56,216 nt of DNA, taken from positions 1 to 56,216 of the forward strand of contig JARKPK010000028.1 in NCBI GenBank assembly GCA_029975295.1, written 5' to 3'. Each line of letters starts with the position of its first letter. Positions within the stretch are counted from its first letter, which is position 1. Shown here one piece after another: positions 9,291 through 17,838 of the stretch. The notes beneath the pieces are model-generated. The model made no database searches. It was not told the origin of the DNA and worked only from the letters and a program-made list of their open reading frames with translations. Source of the stretch: Thermoguttaceae bacterium (lineage in GTDB: Bacteria; Planctomycetota; Planctomycetia; Pirellulales; Thermoguttaceae). The translations under genes were made by a program, and so were the position numbers.

Positions 9291-10472
9291 TCAGCCGTCC
9301 ACCGACTGCGAGGCGGCAGGTTCACCCGCCGCCGGCAGCACGAGCGACACATAGGCGCGATCAGCGTCGCACCGCGACTCCATCGCCCCCTGGCAGCGAG
9401 CCGACCAACGACGAACCAGCGACCAGCCCAACCCGGTCGCCAACAAGTCGCTCGTCGTTGCTGCCGAAGCAGCCATTGCCAAAGCCGGTGCTGCCGAAGC
9501 AGCGGCATCGTCGCCCGACTCAACCGCAACGACTCCTTCCGCTTTCTCGACAGCCAATTCAATCTGGACCATCGGCGGCGTCTTTGCGGCCGCTACTTGG
9601 GCCCGAAGGCAACCGCCTCGACGACCCAACGCGGCCAACTTCGAACACGCCACCGATAGGGCCAGTTCCCACTCGGCGAGTTCTCCCAGACCCCATTCCG
9701 CAATCGCTGGCGGGAGCTCCAGGCCCAGCCCGCGCTGTCGCGCTTCGCCCGCGGCGAAGTCGAACGCAAAACGCATCGCTGCGTTCAGATCGATCGGCTC
9801 TTGCCGTCGGACTCGGGCGCCAGCCTCAATTTGGGCTACCATCTGAAGATCCTCGATCCATCGACCAAACACTGCCGACGTATCCTGATGCAACTGGCGT
9901 GCCGAGGATTTTTCTTCCTCACCCCCCTCCGATGGTCTGGTCTCGCCCAAATCGATCCCATTCAGATCGCCGGATGCCCGATGCCGTTGCCACGCATCGG
10001 CCATCGCCTCAATCAGCAGCAATCGCGACGTTCGCCCCTCTGCGGCCAAGCGTCGGACCTGGCGCGCTAACACCAAACGCACAGCAGCCTTGCGCACTGT
10101 GTTCCGCAGTTCGACCGGCGTAAACGGCTTGGCCAGGAAGTCGTAGGCCCCTCTCTTGGCCGCAGAAACGGCCGAGTCCATCGAAGCGTAGGCGGTAATC
10201 ATGACCGTCAGCAGACTTCGGCCCTGTTTCGACAACTCATCGAGAACGTCTAACCCACTGATACCAGGCATTTTATGATCAAGAAGCAGCAGGTCGATGC
10301 CGCCCACGGCAATCCGTTCGAGGGCCTGCTCGCCTGTTTCCGCCTGCTCAAGGACAAATCGGATGTCGCCCTCTATCTCCGGAGAAGACACTGTATAGTC
10401 GCTCAAGACACGCACGATCCCCAAGCGCATGCCCATCTCGTCGTCGGTTACCAGAACTCGTATCTCTTCCAT
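9291..10472 (-). CDS. Response regulator fused to a degenerate histidine-kinase-like module
   Basis: The product has 393 residues. Residues 1-130 form a receiver with D10-D11, phospho-acceptor D65 in LLLLDHKMPG, ITAYAS and the Lys in FLAKPFTP. The rest resembles a histidine-kinase core that has lost its catalytic parts. A helix RQLHQDTSAVFGRWIEDLQMVAQIEAG looks like the second half of a dimerisation domain. The region around ELALSVACSKLAAL lacks the N-box Asn, and only a weak G-box (TGLGWSLVRRW) remains. ATG 10472 is preferred over 10475 because of GAGG spacing. It is the third gene of the predicted NuoE-kinase-regulator unit. An output through protein interaction rather than DNA binding is inferred. 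Confidence 0.8.
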   Translation of the reverse strand: MEEIRVLVTDDEMGMRLGIVRVLSDYTVSSPEIEGDIRFVLEQAETGEQALERIAVGGIDLLLLDHKMPGISGLDVLDELSKQGRSLLTVMITAYASMDSAVSAAKRGAYDFLAKPFTPVELRNTVRKAAVRLVLARQVRRLAAEGRTSRLLLIEAMADAWQRHRASGDLNGIDLGETRPSEGGEEEKSSARQLHQDTSAVFGRWIEDLQMVAQIEAGARVRRQEPIDLNAAMRFAFDFAAGEARQRGLGLELPPAIAEWGLGELAEWELALSVACSKLAALGRRGGCLRAQVAAAKTPPMVQIELAVEKAEGVVAVESGDDAAASAAPALAMAASAATTSDLLATGLGWSLVRRWSARCQGAMESRCDADRAYVSLVLPAAGEPAASQSVDG

Positions 10473-10666
10473 CATCCCCTCGGTTGAGTCGGAGCAACTG
10501 TTGATTTCGGCGCTGCGCTTCGCCGGTGGCCGGGCAACGCCGGCGAGGCGAAAGCCGCCTGCGTTCCGGCTCGCCAAAAGCGTTCACCAAAACGCGGTGA
10601 TCGGCGCGGAAGTCCGTCGGCGGACGAGACTCCTGCCCGTTCGCCCCCAGACGGATGTCAACCGCT

Positions 10667-12652
10667 TCAGACAGTGCGCGGCAGCAATAGGGTGAACGTC
10701 GAACCGGTCGGGCCGCGCGACGCTTCGGCGTTGGATTCCACACGAATCTCGCCGCTGTGCATTTTCACGATGCCGTAGGTGACCGCAAGGCCCAAACCGG
10801 TGCCCTTGCCCATCGGTTTCGTTGTGAAGAACGGGTCGAATACCCGTTTGAGATTCTCTTCGGGAATGCCGCAACCACTGTCGGCCACGCTGACGGCCAC
10901 CCGGTTTCGATCTTCATGAACGCGAATGCTCAGCAAACCGCCTTGCGGTTCCATGGCTGCGATGGCATTGGTGATCAGGTTCGTCAATGCCTGAACGATC
11001 TGGTCGCGGTCGATCTCGGCCGTCGGATCGGTCAAGTCGCACGAAACGGCAACTTGGACATTGTTCGGAATCGGCAGACCGCGCAACGCCCGTTCCGGCA
11101 GCTCGCTCATGTCCACCGGAACCCGAACGACTTTGTTCTGCCGCGCAAAATGGAGCAACCCGGAAACGATGCGCTTGCACCGGTCAGCCTGCTCGGCAAT
11201 CATCCGCAAGTCGTCGCGCAACCGCGGATCGTCGCACGAATCGGCCAGCAGATGCGCGTACATCAGCACAATACCCAGCGGGTTGTTCACTTCGTGGGCG
11301 ATGCCGGCGGCCAACTGGCCCATGCTCGCCAATTTCTCCGACTGCACCAGCGCCTCTTGGGCGCTGGCAAGCTGCGCATGCGAATCTTCGAGCTCGCCGA
11401 TGGCCCGGCGCAAATTGTCGATCGTCTGCGGAAGGCACATCTCGCTTTCCGCCAAACCTTTGAGCACGGCCACGGCATGTTCGCGGCAGGTGTCGTATCC
11501 GCAGGCGCCGCAATTCAACTCGTCTTCGGGCCGAGTTTTGCCCATTCGGGCCAGAACGGCCGCCAGTTCGTCGCCAGGCGGGGGGATGATTCGTTGATCG
11601 TCGGGCTGGTAGCGCCGAGTCAAATCCAGCTGGGCGAATCGCCGCATTTCTTCGGCCCAGCGATGCACATCGAGCGAAGCCATGCGGGCACGAACAAACT
11701 CCCGAACGCGCCGCCGGCGATTGAACAGCGGAAGCTGGTTCTCGATGCCGGCTCCCATAATGCAGCCCTCGCAGCAAAGCGCCTCGAGCAGGGCCGCGCC
11801 CAGGTCGCCCGAGGAAAACTCTCGAATCGCCTCCAACACTCGAACGCGCCCCTGCGTGGCCACCACCTCGCCGGTGAGCAGGTCCTCGCGGATATCGCCC
11901 GCCTGCAACATTCCGCCGCTGATGGGGAACAACGCGCCGGCCCCGGCATGCGGCGGATCGAAATCGTCGGGAACAACCGCATTGGGTTGAACGCCCCGCC
12001 GCGCAAACAACTCTCGCAGCTCGACGAACGTCAGCACCGCATCCACTTCGCCTGCCAGCAATGGGTCGGCCGCCTCCGCTTTTTTAGCGATGCACGGCCC
12101 GATGAAGACCATCTTCCACTGCGATCCGCGGCGCTTCCGCAACACTCGCGCCGCGGCCACCATCGGCGAAACCACCGGGGCCAAGGCCCCAACCATGTCG
12201 GGATGATAGCGCTCCACATACGCCACAACCGCCGGACAATTCGCCGCGATATGGCGGGCGTCGCTCTCGCCGTTGAGCAGTTGTTGGTAGGCTCGGGCAA
12301 CCAAGTCGGCGCCGAAGGCCACCTCATGGACCCCGGCGAATCCGGCCGCGCGCAGCATGCCGACCAGCGTGCGGTGGTCGTATTCGACGAACTCGGCCGG
12401 AAAGCTCGGCGCCACGCAAGCCGCCACCGGGTCGCGGCCGGCGAGAAGCGTTTCGACCTCGGGCAACGAGCTGCGCACAGCCTTGGCCCCCTGCGAGCAA
12501 ACCCGCACGCAGTTGCCGCAGGCGATGCAACGCTGGGCAATCACTTTCGCCTGGCCCGAAACGATTTGGATCGCCTTGGCCGGACACTCCCGCACGCACG
12601 TGTAGCACATGCGGCAACGCTCTTCGATCGTGTAGATGAATCCTTCAGGCAT
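10667..12652 (-). CDS. [FeFe]-hydrogenase-like iron-sulfur sensor histidine kinase
   Basis: The product has 661 residues. Two 4Fe-4S ferredoxin motifs are seen (C13, C16, C19, C23 and C42, C45, C48, C52). The following hydrogenase large-subunit-like domain (about 75-320) keeps likely H-cluster ligands C139 (AANCPAVV), C187 (FIGPCIAKK), C293 and C297 ([10 protein letters not shown]). The catalytic hydrogenase motif TSCCP is reduced to one Cys, with Asn138 where the proton-relay Cys would sit. A further 4Fe-4S motif follows (C381, C384, C389, C406), then a short coiled helix. The kinase has H453 in [11 protein letters not shown], an N-box at [27 protein letters not shown] and GTGLGLA. There is no membrane segment, so this is a cytoplasmic sensor. 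The signal (H2 or redox state) is inferred from the domain. Confidence 0.93.
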   Translation of the reverse strand: MPEGFIYTIEERCRMCYTCVRECPAKAIQIVSGQAKVIAQRCIACGNCVRVCSQGAKAVRSSLPEVETLLAGRDPVAACVAPSFPAEFVEYDHRTLVGMLRAAGFAGVHEVAFGADLVARAYQQLLNGESDARHIAANCPAVVAYVERYHPDMVGALAPVVSPMVAAARVLRKRRGSQWKMVFIGPCIAKKAEAADPLLAGEVDAVLTFVELRELFARRGVQPNAVVPDDFDPPHAGAGALFPISGGMLQAGDIREDLLTGEVVATQGRVRVLEAIREFSSGDLGAALLEALCCEGCIMGAGIENQLPLFNRRRRVREFVRARMASLDVHRWAEEMRRFAQLDLTRRYQPDDQRIIPPPGDELAAVLARMGKTRPEDELNCGACGYDTCREHAVAVLKGLAESEMCLPQTIDNLRRAIGELEDSHAQLASAQEALVQSEKLASMGQLAAGIAHEVNNPLGIVLMYAHLLADSCDDPRLRDDLRMIAEQADRCKRIVSGLLHFARQNKVVRVPVDMSELPERALRGLPIPNNVQVAVSCDLTDPTAEIDRDQIVQALTNLITNAIAAMEPQGGLLSIRVHEDRNRVAVSVADSGCGIPEENLKRVFDPFFTTKPMGKGTGLGLAVTYGIVKMHSGEIRVESNAEASRGPTGSTFTLLLPRTV

Positions 12653-12736
12653 CGGTCACTCCCGATGGTTGTCGGCCGCGGCCCGCACACCGGACAGAAA
12701 GAGCGTGAAAACACGTCTCCAAGTCGATTCTTCCGC

Positions 12737-13291
12737 TCAACAGTCGGTATCTTCGTCGTCTTCGCGCTCGCCGGGCGAATCCGCCCCCGCCTGACGCCGA
12801 TAACATGCGACGATCTGCTCCACCGCCTCGGGCGAAACATGCGCATGAAAGGCGCCGTTGACGCACACCGCCGGCGAAAGGCTGCACGCCCCAATACAGT
12901 CCACCGCTTCGAGGCTGAACAGCCCATCGTCCGTTGTTTCACCCGGCAGTATGCCCAAGTGGCGTTGGAGCTCGGCAAGCACCGCCCCCGATCCCTTCAA
13001 GTGGCAGGCGGTGCCCCGACAAACCTGCACGTGGAACCGCCCCACCGGCTGAAAACGAAACGGACGATGCAACCTTGCCAAATTGTACACTTGGCCCGGC
13101 GGAAGACCGAAGTGCCCTGCGATCCGCCGAATCGCTCCTCGCGGAAGGTAACCGTACAATTCCTGTACCGCGTGCAATGCCGGCACCAACAAGGCGCGGT
13201 CGGTGGCACCAAATTGAGCGAGTATCTTCGATTCCCGCGTCAACATCGGGTTTCTTCTCGGTTTGTTCCGAGTCATGGTTCGCGTTGCCAT
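12737..13291 (-). CDS. NuoE/HydC-like 2Fe-2S thioredoxin-fold protein
   Basis: The product has 184 residues, of the 24-kDa subunit type found in complex I and in electron-bifurcating hydrogenases. A helical N-terminal part (ILAQFGATDRALLVPALHAVQELYGYLP) is followed by the thioredoxin-like domain with cluster ligands C91 and C96 (VCRGTACHLKG) and C132 and C136 (DCIGACSLSP). The C-terminus is an acidic tail. The start at 13291 lacks a clear ribosome site; ATG 13276 or 13246 is possible. It lies 84 bases upstream of the sensor kinase on the same strand and no NuoF-like partner is present. A role delivering electrons to the kinase clusters is inferred. Confidence 0.93.
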   Translation of the reverse strand: MATRTMTRNKPRRNPMLTRESKILAQFGATDRALLVPALHAVQELYGYLPRGAIRRIAGHFGLPPGQVYNLARLHRPFRFQPVGRFHVQVCRGTACHLKGSGAVLAELQRHLGILPGETTDDGLFSLEAVDCIGACSLSPAVCVNGAFHAHVSPEAVEQIVACYRRQAGADSPGEREDDEDTDC

Positions 13292-13993
13292 ATTGCTGAA
13301 AGGCTCTGTGTCCGACGAGTCGGACTCGATCGCAAGTTGATTGTTTGTTGCTGCTCACAAAAATCATCCGAAAACCGCCGGGCCACAACGCCGGCTCGGC
13401 CCCGGGAAACGGCTGGGAATGCCCGCGGTGAAAAAACCGACGGACATTCAACGCCCGATCAATGCAACGGCGCTCGAAGGGGAACGCTCGCCGTATTCTG
13501 CGGCTCTACGCGGTGGCTCAATGCTGGGTGATGCACGCCGCGTACCAATTCACCGGCGAATCGCGAGTCATCGGCCGCGAACCTTCCAGCAGAAGGGATG
13601 AATCTGCAGCCGTCACCGCTTCGTACGAGGTCTCAACTCTTTGCTAAGGAACCGTTTCCGTCGCACGGCCGACGCCTTTGGCCGGACGTTCCGCCAGAAT
13701 TCCTGCCGCCCGGGCCGTTTGTTCCCCGAATTCACCCGAAACCGCACGGCCTGCGGCCAAGAGCCTTTTCACCCAACGGCTGGCCAACCTTGGGCTGCGC
13801 GCCGGTTCGTCCGCCCGCTGCCCGGAAACACTGCATTGACCACCCGATTGGACCGCAACCGTCTTTGATGTATGATGGCTTCATACAGTCAGCCGTGCCG
13901 CCTCGATATGCCGCGAACGGCCGCCTGATTGGTCGGCATCCCTTTGAAAAACACCCTGTCGGGGACACCTCGGGCGACACCCGCGGAGGACGC
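13292..13993. other. Divergent intergenic region of the sensor island
   Basis: About 700 bases between the divergently read NuoE-like gene and the sigma-54 activator gene. Apart from the sigma-54-like site at 13532-13547 no conserved protein or RNA is recognised. The frame of the activator stays open back to 13598, but its translation there is Pro/Arg-rich and not receiver-like. Confidence 0.5.
13532..13547 (-). promoter_or_regulatory. Sigma-54-like promoter for the NuoE-kinase-regulator operon (candidate)
   Basis: The reverse strand reads TGGTACGCGGCGTGCA. GG and GC are separated by exactly ten bases, as in -24/-12 promoters; it differs from the consensus TGGCACG-N4-TTGCA at two positions. 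The start of transcription would be near 13521, about 230 bases before the NuoE-like gene. The sigma-54 activator gene next door makes it plausible. Confidence 0.5.
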
Positions 13994-15427
13994 ATGAACG
14001 GCGAAGACAACCGCGACGAGCTGCCCCCCATCACGCCGACCACCGGCCGAGTTCTGGTCATCGACGACGAATTGCCGCTTGGGTTGAGCTGTCGCCGCGC
14101 ACTCTCCTCGGAGGGCTACGACGTGGTTGTCGAAAGCGATTCGGAGGCCGGATTGCAGACGGCCATCTCCGGCGAGTTCGACATCGTGCTGCTCGACTTG
14201 ATGATGCCCAAGCTCGACGGGCTCGAATTGCTCCGTCGGCTCAAGGCGGCCGGGGTGGCTTCGGAAGTGGTGATTATCACCGCCTTCTCCACGCTGGAAA
14301 CGGCGGTGGAAGCCATGCGTTTGGGGGCGGCCGACTATCTCGGCAAGCCGTTCACACCGGCCGAGTTGCGGATGACAATCGACAAGGTGGCCCAACGTTC
14401 GGCACTCATTCGTGAAAACCAGGCGCTGCGACGCGAGTTGGAGGTCGCCCAAGGCTTCGAGGGGATGATCGGCCGCAGCCGGGCCATGGAACGCGTCTTT
14501 TCGCTGGTCAAACGAGTGGCCCCAACCGACGGCACGGTGTTGATCACCGGCGAAAGCGGGACGGGCAAGGAGATGATCGTTCAGGCGCTTCATCGCCTAA
14601 GCCCCCGAAAGAACAGGCCGTTGCTGGCGTGTGATTGCAGCGCGCTGGCCTCGACACTGCTGGAAAGCGAACTTTTCGGCCATGTGAAGGGCGCGTTTTC
14701 CGGGGCGATTGCTTCGAAACAGGGGTTGTTCGAGGCGGCCCATCGCGGCACGCTCTTTCTCGACGAAGTGGCCAACCTCAGTTGGGAAACGCAGGGCAAG
14801 CTTCTCCGGGTGCTCGAGACGAAACGCGTTCGCAAGGTCGGCGATACGGCCGAGCACGAGGTTGAAATCCGGCTCGTGGCGGCCACCAACCGCTCGTTGG
14901 CCGAGATGGTGGCCGAAAACACGTTCCGCGAGGATCTCTACTACCGATTGAACGTTGTGCCGATCGAGCTTCCCCCACTCCGCGAACGCCGCGGCGATAT
15001 CCCGTTGCTGGCCAACTCCTTTCTGACGCGATTGACTGAGAAGATGAACCTCGATGTCCGCGGGTTCACGCCCGAGGCTATGGCCCACCTGGAAAGCTAC
15101 CACTGGCCCGGCAACGTCCGCGAACTGCGGAACATGATCGAGCGCATCGCGATTCTTTGCGACAGCCCCCGAGTCGAAATTCGCCACTTGCCGCGCGAAA
15201 TCCGCGAATCGCCGCCCGGCTCGGCCGTCAGCCGCTTTCCGGAAAGTTGGGACGAATTCCGCCAAATCAAGAACAATGCGGCCCAACAGGCGGCCGCCGA
15301 TCTTGAACGCCAATACCTGACCGAAATACTGGCGCGTTGCGAAAACAACGTGAGCAAGGCCGCGCAACTGATCGGCATGCGCCGCCCCAATCTGCATGCA
15401 TTGCTCAAGAAGCACGGCCTGCGCTGA
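13994..15427 (+). CDS. Sigma-54-dependent response regulator (NtrC family)
   Basis: The product has 477 residues. The receiver (about 18-135) has D24-D25, phospho-acceptor D68 in VLLDLMMPKLDG and the Lys in LGKPFTP. The AAA+ domain follows with Walker A GESGTGKE (186-193), the sigma-54 contact loop GAFSGA (233-238; usually GAFTGA), LFLDEVANL and the RLNVVPIELPPLRERR block. The C-terminus (about 445-477) is a Fis-type helix-turn-helix, NNVSKAAQLIGMRRPNLHALLKKHGLR. ATG 13994 follows GGAGGA closely and gives the normal N-terminus. It is divergent from the sensor-kinase operon and upstream of a perfect sigma-54 promoter, so it probably activates that promoter when phosphorylated by the nearby kinase. 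Confidence 0.95.
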   Translation: MNGEDNRDELPPITPTTGRVLVIDDELPLGLSCRRALSSEGYDVVVESDSEAGLQTAISGEFDIVLLDLMMPKLDGLELLRRLKAAGVASEVVIITAFSTLETAVEAMRLGAADYLGKPFTPAELRMTIDKVAQRSALIRENQALRRELEVAQGFEGMIGRSRAMERVFSLVKRVAPTDGTVLITGESGTGKEMIVQALHRLSPRKNRPLLACDCSALASTLLESELFGHVKGAFSGAIASKQGLFEAAHRGTLFLDEVANLSWETQGKLLRVLETKRVRKVGDTAEHEVEIRLVAATNRSLAEMVAENTFREDLYYRLNVVPIELPPLRERRGDIPLLANSFLTRLTEKMNLDVRGFTPEAMAHLESYHWPGNVRELRNMIERIAILCDSPRVEIRHLPREIRESPPGSAVSRFPESWDEFRQIKNNAAQQAAADLERQYLTEILARCENNVSKAAQLIGMRRPNLHALLKKHGLR

Positions 15428-15516
15428 TTGGCGACGGCGGGCCGTTTTCGCACATTGAAGCCGCTGATCGTTTTCTTAGCCGCTTCTCGAATGCTTCGCC
15501 GTTCGCTTCTGCTTCT

Positions 15517-15578
15517 CAACCACTCTTCAACCACTCTTCAACCGCCTCGCAACCGCCTCGCAACCGCTTCTCAACCGC
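15517..15578. repeat. 11-base tandem repeat, five full copies plus part
   Basis: Consecutive units are CAACCACTCTT, CAACCACTCTT, CAACCGCCTCG, CAACCGCCTCG, CAACCGCTTCT, then CAACCGC. The invariant CAACC recurs every 11 bases, close to one DNA turn, so it appears on one face of the helix. It lies about 430-490 bases upstream of the sigma-54 promoter. A binding array for the NtrC-type activator is possible; a neutral slippage repeat is the alternative. Confidence 0.85.
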
Positions 15579-16003
15579 GCCGACAGCGGCTTGCCGTCCA
15601 ATCATTCACTGTCTTCTGCCGCTAGACATGTTTTGCCCGACCGTACGCCAGAACATCGGCCCTTCGGCGGCGTCCGAATCGCCTCGCAACAACCCCAAAG
15701 ATGTTGGAGCTGACGGGTTGCCGCTAGACCTGACGAGGCTTCGACTAGCCAAAGTGCGGCCTGGGCCCCATTCCGACTGATCGGCGGCGCCCGCCGTCCG
15801 TTCGACTTCAGGGGCAACCTCAGTGAGGGCAGCCCACCATCCTCTAATGTCGTTAGGCCTGCTGTTGGTCAAGCGAAGCTGCACTCGCGAAATCGCGTTT
15901 CCCTTCTGCCGTGCCATGTTTGGCTGTCGGCCGCAGCGAAAAGTCGCTCGCCCGAAAACAATCGGCCCAAAAAATCGCAGCGAATTCCCGACAGCGTGCG
16001 ATA

Positions 16004-16019
16004 TGGCACGAGCTTTGCA
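16004..16019 (+). promoter_or_regulatory. Sigma-54 (-24/-12) promoter
   Basis: The sequence TGGCACGAGCTTTGCA matches the consensus TGGCACG-N4-TTGCA at every defined position, with GG and GC separated by ten bases. Transcription would start near 16030, about 190 bases before the ATG at 16220. It lies between a sigma-54 activator gene and the response regulator it most likely controls. Confidence 0.85.
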
Positions 16020-16219
16020 GAATCGATTCACCGCATCGCCGAAGCGCGGAGGCGGCGGCGCGAGCGTTTCGAGAAACTACTGCGCCGCGGCCGACCGCAG
16101 CGCTTTCGTCGGCTCGCAAATCCAATCGACGGTCGAGAGAAGTCCACCGCCTATCCATCCCAAGAGTCCCCGAACCGACATTCCACGAAGGACCAATTCT
16201 AATCCCGAGGAGCTACGTC

Positions 16220-17791
16220 ATGTTGGCAGAACCCCGCTTGCTGGTTGTTGACGACGAGGAACTGTACTGCGAGGCTTGCCGACGCATCTTCTCGCGGCAA
16301 GGATTCGTCGTCGAGAAGAGTCAGGACGCGCGCCGCGGATTGGAGCTGGCCGAGTCGAACGACTACTCGGCGATCTTGCTCGACGTGCGAATGCCCGAGA
16401 TGGATGGGCTCGAGTTCCTTCGCAATTTGCGATCGACCAAGCCCGACGTTCCGGTCATCTTGATGACGGGCTTTCCGACGATTCCCGGCGCAGCCAGCGC
16501 CGTGCGGCTGAAGGCGTCGGACTACGTCACCAAGCCGTTTACTCCCGAAGAGATCACCCAGGCGGTGCGGAACCTGCTCAATCGCGGCAAACCGGCGCCG
16601 GTGGCCGCCGGCGCCGCCGATCCCTGGACGCCCGCCTCGTCGGAAGTGCGTTTCCTGGGCCGAAGCTGGGCGCAGCCCGGTGTGGACACCACCTTCCGTG
16701 TCGGCGCCGTATTGCCGCGCAGCCGGGTGGGCAACAGCATGGCCGCCACGCTGCCGCGCATCGGCGAAGTGGTGTATCGCGGCCTGCCGCTCATGGATCT
16801 GAACATTGCCGGCGATCCGTGCCGCGTGGCCGTCTCGCCGCTTTCGGGCGTCGTGGTGGCCGTCAATCCGGCCGTGGCCGATCATCCGGAACTGCTCTGG
16901 TCGCGCCCGTGCAGCGACGGCTGGGTGGCCGCCATCGCGCCGACTCGGCCCGAAGAGCATTGGAACCTCTGCCGCCCGCGCAACGTCATTCTCGTCAGCC
17001 GCGATTCGACCGCTGCCGGCGTCCAGGCTCGGCAGTTGGCCGAGTTGGGCTGCCGCGTGCGCATCGAAGCCGATGCCGCCGCGATGGTTGCCGCCGCGCT
17101 GAACGACGAACAGCCCGTGCTGATTTTCGACGAGGCCTCGCTGGGCGCCTATGGCCCGGCCTGGGCCGAACGGGTGAAAATGACCGTGCCGGCCGCGAAG
17201 ACGCTCGTGCTCGGCGCCGACAACAGCCCGTGGGAAACGGCCTATCGGCAGCAGAAGATATTCTTCTACGCCATTCGGCCCTTCGAAGATTACGAGATCA
17301 CCGAAGTGCTCGACGCCATGTTTTGCCCGGGCGCGCGATCGGCCGCTCCCGAGGCGGCACGCTCGCCCTCGGAGCCGATGCGGGGCATCCTCGTCCGCAA
17401 CCATCAGGGCCGCAAGATCTATTTGGCAGCCTTCGACGGCGCGCTCCGCGCCCATCGCGGCCTGGGCTGCGCCATCCGCAAACGGCTGCTCGACCGCTTG
17501 CTGCCCATCGAAACCTATCTGGGCGACAAGCCGTTCGATCCGGCCGAAACGCTGAAAACGGCCAAGACGGTCGATCACCTGTTCGCTCTGATGGTGAAAG
17601 ACATGGGCCGCATCCCCGGCACGCTCGTCCGCGAGCAGGAGAACCATGCCGGATGGACGGAGGGCCGCGGCTCGAACATTACAGTTTGGCACATTCAGCC
17701 CGAGGCGCAAGGCCCACGGCTCGAAGGCCTGCCGCTGGCAACGATCGAAGGTTTGGCCGATCTGATCGTCGAAGAAATTGCCAATGCGTGA
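16220..17791 (+). CDS. Response regulator with GcvH-like domain and uncharacterised C-terminus
   Basis: The product has 523 residues. Residues 5-120 are a receiver (D11-D12, phospho-acceptor D55, T83, K105). Residues of about 150-250 resemble the glycine-cleavage H protein (RVGAVLPRSRVGNSMAATLP, IGEVVYRGLPLMDL, SPLSGVVVAVNPAV, DGWVAAIAP), but the stretch that normally carries the lipoyl Lys reads AGDPCRVAVS and has no Lys, so lipoylation is unlikely. Residues of about 258-370 look like a second, degenerate receiver (NVILVSRDSTAAGVQ, VLIFDEASLG, AIRPFEDYEI). The last 140 residues are unrecognised. ATG 16220 has GAGGAG eight bases upstream. Control by sigma-54 is predicted. No DNA-binding domain is seen, so its output is unknown. 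Confidence 0.88.
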   Translation: MLAEPRLLVVDDEELYCEACRRIFSRQGFVVEKSQDARRGLELAESNDYSAILLDVRMPEMDGLEFLRNLRSTKPDVPVILMTGFPTIPGAASAVRLKASDYVTKPFTPEEITQAVRNLLNRGKPAPVAAGAADPWTPASSEVRFLGRSWAQPGVDTTFRVGAVLPRSRVGNSMAATLPRIGEVVYRGLPLMDLNIAGDPCRVAVSPLSGVVVAVNPAVADHPELLWSRPCSDGWVAAIAPTRPEEHWNLCRPRNVILVSRDSTAAGVQARQLAELGCRVRIEADAAAMVAAALNDEQPVLIFDEASLGAYGPAWAERVKMTVPAAKTLVLGADNSPWETAYRQQKIFFYAIRPFEDYEITEVLDAMFCPGARSAAPEAARSPSEPMRGILVRNHQGRKIYLAAFDGALRAHRGLGCAIRKRLLDRLLPIETYLGDKPFDPAETLKTAKTVDHLFALMVKDMGRIPGTLVREQENHAGWTEGRGSNITVWHIQPEAQGPRLEGLPLATIEGLADLIVEEIANA

Positions 17792-17838
17792 AGCGCGAAA
17801 CGTCGAAGGCGGCCGTTTGCCCGCGACGGCAAGTGCGG

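Larger units (their letters stand above)
15428..16219. other. Intergenic control region upstream of the GcvH-like regulator
   Basis: About 790 bases without a convincing gene. It holds an 11-base tandem repeat block (15517-15578), two copies of TGCCGCTAGAC about 100 bases apart (near 15617 and 15719) and an exact sigma-54 promoter (16004-16019). Confidence 0.6.

Noticed and set aside
10757-13531. 924-codon open frame antisense to the sensor kinase and NuoE-like gene
   Set aside because: The minus strand has clear Fe-S and kinase motifs over the whole span; the antisense product is His/Arg-rich without domains.
13598-13993. N-terminal extension of the sigma-54 activator
   Set aside because: The extra 132 residues are Pro/Arg-rich and unlike any regulator N-terminus; ATG 13994 has a ribosome site and gives the normal receiver start.
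15517-15578. CRISPR array
   Set aside because: The repeats are contiguous 11-base units with no spacers, and no cas genes are present.
15606-16031. 141-codon ORF on the minus strand upstream of the sigma-54 promoter
   Set aside because: Composition is Arg/Ser/Gly-rich, no domain, and it overlaps the promoter and control region.
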